Assembly: GCA_964596375.1 (NCBI GenBank)
Contig: CAZQTO010000012.1
Span: forward strand, 1-26,702
Source: UBA1543 sp964596375
Lineage (GTDB): Bacteria; Pseudomonadota; Zetaproteobacteria; Mariprofundales; Mariprofundaceae
Direction: 5' to 3'
Length of the DNA: 26,702 nucleotides
Positions 5,989-14,048 of the stretch are shown here, piece after piece. Numbering within the stretch: position 1 is the stretch's first letter; each line of letters begins with the position of its first letter. The notes below the pieces were generated by a model. It was given only the letters and a program-made list of their open reading frames with translations. It searched no databases and was not told the origin of the DNA. Made by a program: the position numbers and the translations under genes.

Positions 5989-8298
5989 TCAATCATCCGA
6001 CCCTGAACTGTTCTTCCCCAGCAGTTCGGCCAGGGTTTCGAGCAGCACTCCTGAATGCAGCGGCTTGCTCAACGAGGCAAAGCCCTGCAAGCCCTCAACG
6101 CCGCGCAGAACATGCTCCCGGTCATAGCCGGTGGTAAAGATGGCCGGAATATCCGGACGAACTTCCCGCATCCTGTGTGCAGCATCCACACCGCCCATGC
6201 GCGGCATGACCACATCAAGAATAACCGCAGCATAAGCATCCGGCTGTTTGCAGAACTGCTCTACGGCATCGACACCATCGCTGGCGACATCCACAACAAA
6301 GCCATCGATGTTTAACATTTCACTGATTGTTTCACGCACAATGGATTCATCATCGGCTACAAGCAGGCGCTCTCCGTTCCCACGCCATGCATTCGAATCA
6401 TCGGGCATGGGATAGGCCTGGTGTTTGTCCGATAAGGGGAAGAAAAGCCGGAATATCGAGCCGCGACCGGACTCGCTTTCAACCTCAATGATGCCCTTAT
6501 GACTCTGCATGGCGCCGAAGACCATGGAAAGACCGAGGCCTGAACCTTCGCCGACGCCCTTGGTGGTGAAGAAGGGTTCAAAGATGCGCTCGATCTTTTC
6601 ACTGTCCATGCCGCAGCCATTGTCCTCAATGCTGAGCAAGGCATAGGCTGCGGACGTAACGTCCTGGTGCTGGGAGATGAATGCCGCATCGGGCACAAAG
6701 CGGCGCAAATCAAGGCGGATCTTCGGCTCACTGACACCGTGCAGCGCATCGCGAGCATTACCCAGCAGGTTCATTAGTATCTGTTGTACCTGTGTGGCAT
6801 CACATTCAACCCAAAGTGGTTCTGCGGCAACGTCGGCCAGGCAAGTGATATCTTCCGGCACAGCAATACGCGACAGCTTGTAGGCTTCCTTGATGAAGGA
6901 TGTGAGGTCGAGTGTTTTGAGCTGTATCGCGTCCTTGCGGGCAAAGGCCAGTAATTGCTTGATCATATCTGCGGCGCGGAAGCTCAGTTTTTCGACCCGG
7001 GTCAGTTTTTGCGTGATCTCCGGCTGATCCTTGGCAGCCTTACGTGCCATATAGAGATTGCCGACCATGCCGGCCAGCATGTTATTGAAATCATGCGCAA
7101 TGCCACCGACCAGTATGCCCAGAGACTCCATCTTTTGTGCCTGTATCAGTTGCATTTCCACTTTCTGTTGTTCGCTGATGTCCTCATGCACGCCGACATA
7201 ATGCGTGATCCGGCCGCCGGCATCGAGCAGTGGCACAATCGATACCGTGGCAAGATACAGGGAGCCGTCCTTTTTGCGGTCGGTCATGCGCCCCTTCCAT
7301 ACCTTGCCTTGAGAGAGATGCTTCCAGAGAGCCTGATAGAATTCAGCCGGGTGTTTCCCGCTTTTCAGCAGGCGCGGGTTTTGCCCGATAGCCTCTTCGG
7401 CCGAATAACCGCTGATGCGCGTGAAGGCACTGTTGACGTACTCAATGACGCCGTGGGCATCGGTAATAATCACACTTTCATTCATGTTTTCCACAGCCTG
7501 ACTCAGTTGCTGCTGGCGCATGGTTTCACGACCGAGCTGTTCAATCATGGCATCGAAGGCATCACCGATTTGTGCCAGCTCATCGCTGCCCTGCAATCCG
7601 GCGCGAGCCGAGAAGTTTCCTTTGCTGGCTTGATTGGCTGCAGCAATCAGGCGGTTCATGCGGTGAGTGATGGCATAGCGCATTGCCAGCCAGACAAGAA
7701 AGGCTACGCCAAGAACCAGGATGGCAAACAGACTCACCCATCGCTCAATACGATATCTGGCGGCCTGCTTGGTAAGGGCCAGATCGAATTTGCCGATCAG
7801 TTCCCCGAAGTTTTGCGAGCGAAGCGCGCCTTGCTCGGGAGGGTATGCTATTAAATAATGAGCCCAGACCGTCATGCCGTCCTCGCTGACGTACACATGG
7901 TTGCGTATTCCCTGTTTGTGGTGCTGCAACAGGGGGGTCAGATCGGGCCTCCCCAGCGCATCGGCTTTTTGGCCTATCCAGCCCAGTCTTGAGGCGGCCA
8001 GAATGTGCCCATCCGGACGGGTTAGCAGGATATACTGCATGCCCGGTTCGCTGCCGAAGTCACTTAATTCCGCAGCTATATTCTTTTTCTCGCCATTTAG
8101 CAGGAGGGTCTGTAGATGGCCGGCAAGGCGATGCATATCCTGCAGCTGGAGACTCACGGCTTCCCGCTCGATATCCGCCATCTCGCGTTTCACCTCGAAC
8201 CACCAGAAACCGCCGATGATGATGCCGCTTACCAGCAGCAGGGAGAATGGCAGTAGCAGGCGTATAGGTAGCCATTTCAGCGATGCCAGAGATATCAT
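5989..8298 (-). CDS. Membrane hybrid sensor histidine kinase (HAMP-PAS-HisKA-HATPase-REC)
   Basis: This 769-residue protein has a first membrane helix (about 14-34), a periplasmic sensor of some 150 residues, and a second helix (about 187-208). HAMP (210-260), PAS (268-378), HisKA with His402 in GGIAHDFNN, an HATPase domain (N box Asn514, G1 DNGCGM at 559, G2 GEGSGLGLS at 583) and a C-terminal receiver with acceptor Asp695 in VILDVVMPRM follow. The H-D-F-N-N motif and the receiver are typical of NtrB-like hybrid kinases. There is no HPt domain or DNA-binding regulator in the window, so the output partner must be elsewhere. The start overlaps the stop of the upstream solute-binding lipoprotein gene by 4 bp (ATGA), so translation is probably coupled and the lipoprotein may deliver the signal. 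Confidence 0.93.
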   Translation of the reverse strand: MISLASLKWLPIRLLLPFSLLLVSGIIIGGFWWFEVKREMADIEREAVSLQLQDMHRLAGHLQTLLLNGEKKNIAAELSDFGSEPGMQYILLTRPDGHILAASRLGWIGQKADALGRPDLTPLLQHHKQGIRNHVYVSEDGMTVWAHYLIAYPPEQGALRSQNFGELIGKFDLALTKQAARYRIERWVSLFAILVLGVAFLVWLAMRYAITHRMNRLIAAANQASKGNFSARAGLQGSDELAQIGDAFDAMIEQLGRETMRQQQLSQAVENMNESVIITDAHGVIEYVNSAFTRISGYSAEEAIGQNPRLLKSGKHPAEFYQALWKHLSQGKVWKGRMTDRKKDGSLYLATVSIVPLLDAGGRITHYVGVHEDISEQQKVEMQLIQAQKMESLGILVGGIAHDFNNMLAGMVGNLYMARKAAKDQPEITQKLTRVEKLSFRAADMIKQLLAFARKDAIQLKTLDLTSFIKEAYKLSRIAVPEDITCLADVAAEPLWVECDATQVQQILMNLLGNARDALHGVSEPKIRLDLRRFVPDAAFISQHQDVTSAAYALLSIEDNGCGMDSEKIERIFEPFFTTKGVGEGSGLGLSMVFGAMQSHKGIIEVESESGRGSIFRLFFPLSDKHQAYPMPDDSNAWRGNGERLLVADDESIVRETISEMLNIDGFVVDVASDGVDAVEQFCKQPDAYAAVILDVVMPRMGGVDAAHRMREVRPDIPAIFTTGYDREHVLRGVEGLQGFASLSKPLHSGVLLETLAELLGKNSSGSDD

Positions 8299-9263
8299 GG
8301 CCTATCCCCATGGTTGGCATACATATTCCGCGCAGCGAAAAGACGATTCAAATCTAGGTCACGTTGTAGCAAGCCTTTGTCGCGCATTACCTGCGCCAGC
8401 TGTTCAGCTTTTTTGATGGGCGGGTTGGCCGCATTGTTAAAGAACGATTGGTTTAACTGGAGGGTTCCCAGTTGCAGTCCGGTATATTGCTCTCCAAGTT
8501 GATCCGGCGACACCCTAAGGCGCGGCTGCATGCGTCGTGCCGCATCATCGGGTTGGCGCTGCATATACGCCAGCGCCTGAAACCATTTTTCGGTCAACTC
8601 GGCGAATGCGTCCGGAGAGGCATTGAACACTTCCGACCGGACCGCCAGTACATCGATAATTTCGCCGGGTATCAGGGATGAGTCGAAAATCACCTTTGCG
8701 CCATGTGCCAGCAGGCGACTTTTTACCGGCTCAAGGGTGACTACGGCATCAACCCTGTGTGAAGTAAAGGCAAGCTCATGCTCATCGAGTGTCAGGGGGA
8801 GGATATGCACATCTCGCAGGCTCAGGCCCGATTTTTCCAGCATGCGATCAACTATATAGCCGCCGACTGCGCTGGACTCCACGCCGATGGTTCGTCCGCG
8901 CAGGTCTTCCGGTGTATCGATACCTGCTTGGGCAATCACTGCGTCCGCACCATTCGAGACATCCAGTAATAGCACTACGCGTAGATCGACGCCTTCCTGT
9001 GTCAGGGCAAGCACTTCGTCAAGGGTAAGAGCTCCTGCCTCAATGCTGCCATGACGCAAGGCGTTCATTGTTCCGGTAGCTGAGGTATATTCGACGAGCC
9101 GGATACCGCTTTCCCTGAACCAGCCCAGACTGCGTGCCAGATACAGTGGTTCGTAGCCGGGCCAGATATTGGTGCCGATGCGAATGTCCGGTTTGGGCGC
9201 AGGCGAGCAGCCGGCCATCAGCAGCGTCAATAGCAGCGTGGCAAGGATCACTCGAGCGAGCAT
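8295..9263 (-). CDS. Solute-binding lipoprotein (NMT1/THI5-like, ABC-type periplasmic binding protein)
   Basis: From ATG 9263 the protein has 322 residues, beginning with a lipoprotein signal: hydrophobic LARVILATLLLTLLMAGC, with lipidated Cys19. The mature part starts DIRIGTNIWPGYEPLYLARSLGW, the typical first strand and helix of NMT1/SsuA/TauA-like binding proteins, which bind small organic ions such as sulfonates, nitrate, cyanate or thiamine precursors. No permease or ATPase gene is adjacent; the next gene is the hybrid kinase, overlapping by 4 bp. The protein may therefore present a ligand to the kinase, as LuxP does for LuxQ. The frame is open upstream to a GTG at 9359, but the signal peptide supports 9263. 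No good ribosome site precedes it. Confidence 0.88.
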   Translation of the reverse strand: MLARVILATLLLTLLMAGCSPAPKPDIRIGTNIWPGYEPLYLARSLGWFRESGIRLVEYTSATGTMNALRHGSIEAGALTLDEVLALTQEGVDLRVVLLLDVSNGADAVIAQAGIDTPEDLRGRTIGVESSAVGGYIVDRMLEKSGLSLRDVHILPLTLDEHELAFTSHRVDAVVTLEPVKSRLLAHGAKVIFDSSLIPGEIIDVLAVRSEVFNASPDAFAELTEKWFQALAYMQRQPDDAARRMQPRLRVSPDQLGEQYTGLQLGTLQLNQSFFNNAANPPIKKAEQLAQVMRDKGLLQRDLDLNRLFAARNMYANHGDRP

Positions 9264-9297
9264 TCGGTAACCGGCGAGTTTGTTGCAGCAGGGGGAT

Positions 9298-9330
9298 TCA
9301 GCTCTCAATACCAGAGTCCTTGTCAGCCAT
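9298..9330 (-). other. Possible 10-codon leader peptide before the binding-protein gene
   Basis: An ATG at 9330 follows AGGAG at a 7-base distance, the best ribosome site in this stretch. It encodes MADKDSGIES and stops at TGA (9300-9298). It lies in a different frame from the lipoprotein and ends 34 bases before its ATG, which itself lacks a good ribosome site. It could serve translational coupling or be a chance reading frame. Confidence 0.25.
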
Positions 9331-9448
9331 GTTCTGCTCCTTTTGCCTTTGTTCACCACCGCATACCGCTGGGTAGCGGGTACTATTAATGAGCAAGAAA
9401 AATACCATTTAAAGTGGTGCCCGGCAGGAACATGCTGCTGAATATGCC

Positions 9449-9868
9449 TCAGAAGGGTCGAACCACCACCAGAATCACAGCAGCCATCAGGGCAAAAACA
9501 GGCGCTTCGTTGAACCAGCGGTAAAATATATGACTGCGCGTGTTGTTCCCTGTAGCAAACAATTGAACCAGCTTGCCGCAGTACAGGTGGTAGCCCATCA
9601 GCAGGGCCACGATGGCCATTTTGAGCCAGAACCAGAGCTCATCGTTTAGCACATCCCATTGTAACCACACCAGCCACAGGCCGGAGAGCAGGGTCAGCCA
9701 CATAATGGGGGTGACGAAACGGTACAGCTTGCCCTCCATCATGCTCAGGCGCTCATGTACGGGCCCATCGGGGAATTGCGCATGATTGACGAAGATGCGC
9801 GGCAGATAGAAGAGGCCTGCGAACCACGAGACCATCATGATAATGTGAAATGATTTAATCCAAAGCAT
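9449..9868 (-). CDS. hemJ: HemJ-type protoporphyrinogen IX oxidase (UPF0093 / CopD-like membrane protein)
   Basis: From ATG 9868 this 139-residue membrane protein begins MLWIKSFHIIMMVSWFAGLF and continues YLPRIFVNHA, the hallmark of the HemJ family. The conserved His8 of the first helix and Lys83 of WLKMAIVALLMGYH are present. Four hydrophobic segments can be seen at about 3-22, 51-70, 78-97 and 118-137. HemJ oxidises protoporphyrinogen IX to protoporphyrin IX in the inner membrane and is used by bacteria lacking HemG or HemY. A longer frame to 9898 adds ten polar residues without a better ribosome site. It is transcribed away from the exbB operon across a 200-base divergent region. Confidence 0.88.
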   Translation of the reverse strand: MLWIKSFHIIMMVSWFAGLFYLPRIFVNHAQFPDGPVHERLSMMEGKLYRFVTPIMWLTLLSGLWLVWLQWDVLNDELWFWLKMAIVALLMGYHLYCGKLVQLFATGNNTRSHIFYRWFNEAPVFALMAAVILVVVRPF

Positions 9869-9968
9869 GGGGCGGATTGTAGGACTTCGGTAGCGCATTG
9901 ACTACAGTATGTCGAAGACCTGCATGTTGTTGTAGGGCATTCGCCCACGCCTCGCCTTTCCCCGTAGT

Positions 9969-9983
9969 GCGGCAAATTGCCGC
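9969..9983. promoter_or_regulatory. Perfect 15-bp palindrome in the hemJ-exbB divergent region
   Basis: GCGGCAA-A-TTGCCGC is a perfect palindrome with a single central base. It is located 101 bases from the hemJ ATG and 85 bases from the exbB ATG, so it could serve either promoter. It does not fit the Fur consensus. It is a plausible binding site for a dimeric regulator of the TonB operon, but no regulator gene is nearby. Confidence 0.35.
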
Positions 9984-10067
9984 GCGACAATTCACCACAT
10001 TTTCAACCTGTACCTCATGCTTAGTGTTCGACGCCTTCAATTTGAGCGCTGAGGGGCAAGGGATAAT

Positions 10068-10730
10068 ATGGATCTAATTTCAATGTTCGACAAAGGCGGC
10101 CCGGTCATGTGGGTGCTGGCCGGATATTCATTGATCGCATGCAGCATCGTCATCGAACGACTTCTCCGCTTGTACAGTTTTAAGGCGCTTCCGGACAACC
10201 TCGAACAAACAGTATTGAGACACAATATACCAGTTGCGTTGACCATCATCTCCGATTCTGGCCATGGGCCTGAGCAGGTCATTTCGCAGGCGATTCTTGA
10301 TGCGAGTGACAAAGGCGTGGCTGACCTTGCCCGCGTCGCTTCCCGTGTCGGCTCAGAACAATTGCGCCGGATGGAAGCAGGGCTGCCGACATTGGGGTGG
10401 CTGGGTAACACCGCCCCCCTGCTTGGCCTGTTCGGCACCATCATCGGCATGATCTCCGCCTTCCAGGTCATCGAATCTGCCGGCGGGCGAGTCGATGCGC
10501 AGGCGCTGGCAGGCGGCATTTGGGAAGCGATGATCACCACTGGTGCCGGCCTTGCTGTAGCGATTCCCATCCTATTTTCCCTTCATCTGCTCGAAGGCAT
10601 GGTTGATCAGCGAGCCCGACGCATGCACAGCATTGCCTCGGTGTTGATTGAGGGGCTACCGCACAAGGCACGTGAGCCGGAGTATGAAGCCATTCATCAT
10701 ATGCAAGCAGCTTCCAGCCATGCAGTTTGA
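10068..10730 (+). CDS. exbB: ExbB / TolQ / MotA-family proton channel protein
   Basis: This 220-residue protein has three membrane helices: about 12-30 (PVMWVLAGYSLIACSIVIE), about 105-127 (LGWLGNTAPLLGLFGTIIGM) and about 150-173 (WEAMITTGAGLAVAIPILF). The last two carry the signature of the family, including N-T-A-P-L-L-G-L-F-G-T-I and the small-residue third helix. ExbB with ExbD uses the proton gradient to energise TonB. The ATG follows GAGGGGCAAGGG. The gene opens the cluster; exbD overlaps its end, tonB follows, then a TonB-dependent receptor. I therefore assign it to the TonB system and not to Tol-Pal. Confidence 0.93.
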   Translation: MDLISMFDKGGPVMWVLAGYSLIACSIVIERLLRLYSFKALPDNLEQTVLRHNIPVALTIISDSGHGPEQVISQAILDASDKGVADLARVASRVGSEQLRRMEAGLPTLGWLGNTAPLLGLFGTIIGMISAFQVIESAGGRVDAQALAGGIWEAMITTGAGLAVAIPILFSLHLLEGMVDQRARRMHSIASVLIEGLPHKAREPEYEAIHHMQAASSHAV

Positions 10731-11133
10731 AGGTCGACGCAAGGCATCGGCAGCACCAAACCTGACGCCGCTGATCGATATTGTGTTCCTGTTGCTGGTG
10801 TTTTTCATGCTCACTGCGCATTTTGTGCGCGATGAAAGCCTGAATATCGAGCTGCCGGAAGCTGTCAGTGCAGATTCGATTGATCTGGAATCCCCGGTTG
10901 AAGTCAGCCTGAGCGGAAGTGGCGATATTCAGCTCAAGGGCAATACCGTTCTGATCGAAGAACTTGTCCAGCAACTGGCGCCGCTGCTGGTGCTCAGCAG
11001 GGACAAGCGCGTTGTTATCAAGGGCGATCTCGCCGCATCGCTGGGGAAATCTGTAGCGGTTTTGGATGCTGCCCGCAGGGCCGGAGCAGACGGTGTGGAT
11101 ATCGTCACCCGCCAGCCCGAAGGCAGGCCATGA
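10720..11133 (+). CDS. exbD: ExbD-family biopolymer transporter protein
   Basis: The 137-residue protein begins MQFEGRRKASAAPNLTPLID, then a single membrane helix IVFLLLVFFMLTAHF, then a periplasmic domain, the ExbD/TolR plan. Asp20 at the start of the helix is the proton-carrying residue of this family. ATG 10720 overlaps the last 11 bases of exbB. The frame is open further upstream to 10648, inside exbB, but the extra residues are not ExbD-like. The stop overlaps the tonB start by 4 bp, so the three genes are probably translationally coupled. Confidence 0.93.
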   Translation: MQFEGRRKASAAPNLTPLIDIVFLLLVFFMLTAHFVRDESLNIELPEAVSADSIDLESPVEVSLSGSGDIQLKGNTVLIEELVQQLAPLLVLSRDKRVVIKGDLAASLGKSVAVLDAARRAGADGVDIVTRQPEGRP

Positions 11134-11789
11134 ATGCGGATCGTATCCATGCGGCCGCCTTTGGCGCGTCTTTGCTTATTCACGGCGCCTGCATGATGCA
11201 GTTCGGAGGCGATATCGGATCTGAATCGCCATCGGCGTTGCCATCCACGGTGGTGACACGCCTGAGTTTTTCCCAACCGGCTCTCATGCCGGAAGCGAGT
11301 CCGGAAGCGCAACCTGAAACCGCTATTGAAACACCCCCGGAGCCTGAAGTCCGCAAAGAATCAGCCAAGTCGGAAAAGATTGTTGCAAAAAAGAAGCAGC
11401 CGCCCGAACCGAAGCGCAAACCGCAAAAAGCCGCCCCGGTCGCTGCTGTGCCCGCAGCTGCATCGGCCGCGCAGCCTCAGATTGATCCGGGGCTGATTGT
11501 GCGAGAAAAAGAGCGATATCTGGCCAGCGTGATGGCGCATGTGGAAAAGCACAAGCATTACCCGAAAACAGCCCGCAGGCGGGGCATTCAGGGCGAGGTT
11601 TCAGTGCGCTTCGTGCTTTATGCGGATGGCTCTGCACGAAATATTGAAGCAGGCAACGGCCCGGAGCTTTTGCTGCATGCCGCGCAGGAAACGATCCAAC
11701 ACGCCCTGCCGCTACCGTCGCCGCCCGCCTCCATCCCTTGTCCCCTGCCTTGCCATTTTCGCATCCGTTTTTCCCTGGATGCCGATTGA
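11130..11789 (+). CDS. tonB: TonB-family energy transducer
   Basis: This 219-residue protein has a short cytoplasmic N-terminus and a membrane anchor (about 8-24). A Pro/Glu/Lys-rich periplasmic spacer covers about 47-112 and includes PPEPKRKPQK. The TonB C-terminal domain (about 128-219) contains the YPKTARRRGIQGEVSVRFVL motif, which contacts the TonB box of receptors. TonB carries proton-motive energy from ExbBD to outer-membrane receptors. The anchor helix holds a His (LLIH), as in E. coli TonB. Unusually, two cysteines four residues apart (IPCPLPCHF) lie in the last strand region. ATGA overlap with exbD and a nearby receptor gene indicate a dedicated system. Confidence 0.92.
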   Translation: MNADRIHAAAFGASLLIHGACMMQFGGDIGSESPSALPSTVVTRLSFSQPALMPEASPEAQPETAIETPPEPEVRKESAKSEKIVAKKKQPPEPKRKPQKAAPVAAVPAAASAAQPQIDPGLIVREKERYLASVMAHVEKHKHYPKTARRRGIQGEVSVRFVLYADGSARNIEAGNGPELLLHAAQETIQHALPLPSPPASIPCPLPCHFRIRFSLDAD

Positions 11790-11823
11790 ACTTCGACCAT
11801 TTCATCAATAAGGAGATAAAATC

Positions 11824-14034
11824 ATGATTCATCATAACCGCTTGCGACTATGCGTGCTTGCCCTTTCATTCACTATGGTCCCTTTGGCCATGGCGGCAGA
11901 CCTGGGTTTGATGCGCGTGGACTCGACAACCATCGATGACCGCTTTGAGGCCAAGCGTGACGAAGCTTCGAACACCACCGTAATTTCCGGCGAAACGGTG
12001 GATCGGGCGCATAGCGAAAACATCAAGCAGATTCTCGATTCCGTCCCCGGCTTGACCACGGAATTGCAAAGTCAGGATTCGCTGAAAATTCATATCCGTG
12101 GAGTTGAGAATCAACGCTTTATGGGCGAGAAGCCCGGCGTCGCGGTTGTGATAGACGGTGTGCCGGTGTTTGAAACCACCGGTCGCGTAAATATCAATCT
12201 GAATGACATCGAATCGGTCAAGGTTATCAAGGGTGGTGCATCCTATCTGTTTGGTGATGATGCATTGGCCGGGGCGGTGATCATCACCACCAAACGCGGT
12301 GCCAAAATGACAGGATACAGCCTGTCGGCAGATGCAGGCAGCTTTGGCTTCCGCAGTGAACTAGCGCGTGCTGGCTTTTCCAACGACAAGATGTCGGGGC
12401 ATCTGCAGGCCAGCCACCGAAAATCCAACAGCTACTACTATCAGGGGCAATACAAGGCCGACTACCTGAATGGCAAATTGCAGGGCTATCTCTCTGATTC
12501 GAGCGATCTTACCTTCGGCTGGGAGCTGGCTGACCGCAACAAGGACAGTCACGGCACGGTGACCGGCGTAACCCAGGCCTGGGTGGATCCGACCAGCATC
12601 CAGGGGCGTGATTACGCCCGCCATTACAAGGTGAGGCTCGGCAAGTATTACCTGACCTACGCCAACGACCTGACCGACACGATGAATCTCATGTTGAATG
12701 TCTACCAGTTCACCGATCACACGAAATCATGGTCGGCACCGATCAACTATAGCAGCACCGGCGTCCGGGTTACCGACGTTAACGCCTATGCCAACGGCAA
12801 CGATTACAAACAAATCCAGCGCGGTATCAAGGCGGAGTGGCGCGGTGCCGGTGAAAGCCTTGGCTGGCTCAGTGGGCTCGATCTGCGCGATAACAGCTAC
12901 GGGAACAACACAACCATCCTGCAATCCTACAAGGCCAGTGCAAGTCCGTTCTCGCCGGTTGTCGCCGCAGGCACGGTGACCATTGATAACAAGGAACGTG
13001 AACGCATGTACGCTGGCTACGGCGAACTGAAGTATCGCCTTACCACGCCGTTGACGGTAACCACCAATGCCCGCTTCGATCAAATCCGGCTCGGCTATGA
13101 GGATTACCTGCCCGGCGCAGCCGCCCCCTGCCTGTCGAAGAAGTTCAATGTCTGGTCGTGGCGTGGAGGCCTCACCTACGACCTCGGTGAATCGGTGGCA
13201 CTCTATACCAACGTCTCGACCGGTTTCCGTGCCCCAACCAACCAGCAGCTTTTTGCCGGCACCATTACACCGACCGGCAGTGTGGCCGCCAATCCGAATC
13301 TGAAACCGGAGCGTGCAGTCAATTATGAGATCGGCCTGCGCGGACATGCAGACGTGCTCGGCGGTCTGGAGTGGGATGTAGCCGCTTTCCAGATCGACCG
13401 CAAGGACTTCATCCTCAACATCGCCGGACAGTATGCCAATCCACTGACTGGTACGCTGGATCAGTACCAGAACATCGGCGGCATGCGCAATCGAGGTATC
13501 GAGATCGGCCTGAAGACGGATAAGAACCAGCTTTTCTCCTGGGACCTCGCCTACACTTTTCTGGACGCGAAATTCACCAAATACAATAACTTCAATCTAC
13601 TGCTCGGCAATCGTTTCAGTCCGGCTCCGGGTGCCAGCAGCGTTGTACAGTACGACAACTCGGGCAACAGGGTCCCCCGAGTGCCACTCAGCAAACTATT
13701 TTTTGCTGCCCGCCTGAAACCGTTGACCGGCCTGACGCTGACCAGCGAAATGAATGCTCAGGGCGCCTACTTTGCCGATGAAATCAATCAGGTGAAAATC
13801 GGCGGCCACGCGGTATACAACGCGCTGGTAAATTATGATTTCAGCAGCGGTGAGCAGCAGGGCATGAAATGGTCGTTGTTCGCCCGCGTCGACAATGTGC
13901 TCGACCGCTACTACTTCGCTACCGCGCGCGGCTTCTACGACTCCAACGGCGACTTTACCTATAACGCCGAAGACATCTCCATCGGCGTGGATCCGGGCCG
14001 GCGCTGGACTGCCGGTTTTACAGCAACATTCTAA
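11824..14034 (+). CDS. TonB-dependent outer-membrane receptor
   Basis: This 736-residue protein has a signal peptide ending AMA (about residue 24) and a plug domain. The plug shows VISGETVDRAHSENIKQILD, then VVIDGVPVFETTG, then the IESVKVIKGGASYLFGDDALAGAVIITTKRG region (long motif summarised). A 22-strand barrel follows, recognisable from alternating aromatic and polar stretches, the YTNVSTGFRAP and NLKPERAVNYEIGLRG motifs, and a terminal Phe. Such receptors import iron chelates, vitamin B12, copper, nickel, heme or sugars using TonB. The sequence alone does not name the substrate. AAGGAG precedes the ATG. The gene lies 34 bases after tonB and 14 bases before the His-containing periplasmic protein gene, so substrate clues come from those neighbours. 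Confidence 0.93.
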   Translation: MIHHNRLRLCVLALSFTMVPLAMAADLGLMRVDSTTIDDRFEAKRDEASNTTVISGETVDRAHSENIKQILDSVPGLTTELQSQDSLKIHIRGVENQRFMGEKPGVAVVIDGVPVFETTGRVNINLNDIESVKVIKGGASYLFGDDALAGAVIITTKRGAKMTGYSLSADAGSFGFRSELARAGFSNDKMSGHLQASHRKSNSYYYQGQYKADYLNGKLQGYLSDSSDLTFGWELADRNKDSHGTVTGVTQAWVDPTSIQGRDYARHYKVRLGKYYLTYANDLTDTMNLMLNVYQFTDHTKSWSAPINYSSTGVRVTDVNAYANGNDYKQIQRGIKAEWRGAGESLGWLSGLDLRDNSYGNNTTILQSYKASASPFSPVVAAGTVTIDNKERERMYAGYGELKYRLTTPLTVTTNARFDQIRLGYEDYLPGAAAPCLSKKFNVWSWRGGLTYDLGESVALYTNVSTGFRAPTNQQLFAGTITPTGSVAANPNLKPERAVNYEIGLRGHADVLGGLEWDVAAFQIDRKDFILNIAGQYANPLTGTLDQYQNIGGMRNRGIEIGLKTDKNQLFSWDLAYTFLDAKFTKYNNFNLLLGNRFSPAPGASSVVQYDNSGNRVPRVPLSKLFFAARLKPLTGLTLTSEMNAQGAYFADEINQVKIGGHAVYNALVNYDFSSGEQQGMKWSLFARVDNVLDRYYFATARGFYDSNGDFTYNAEDISIGVDPGRRWTAGFTATF

Positions 14035-14048
14035 ATTAGGGGGGAGAC

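Noticed and set aside
9404..9418. Near-palindrome ACCATTTAAAGTGGT followed by T-rich DNA on the - strand, considered as a hemJ terminator
   Set aside because: The arms pair over only four bases before a mismatch, too weak for an intrinsic terminator.
9870..10067. Fur box before exbB
   Set aside because: I looked for the GATAATGATAATCATTATC pattern and found no acceptable match, so iron control by Fur is not supported by sight.
12727..13347. Long - strand frame inside the TonB-dependent receptor gene
   Set aside because: It is antisense to the barrel-coding region and shows no family motif; GC-rich coding DNA often leaves such frames open.
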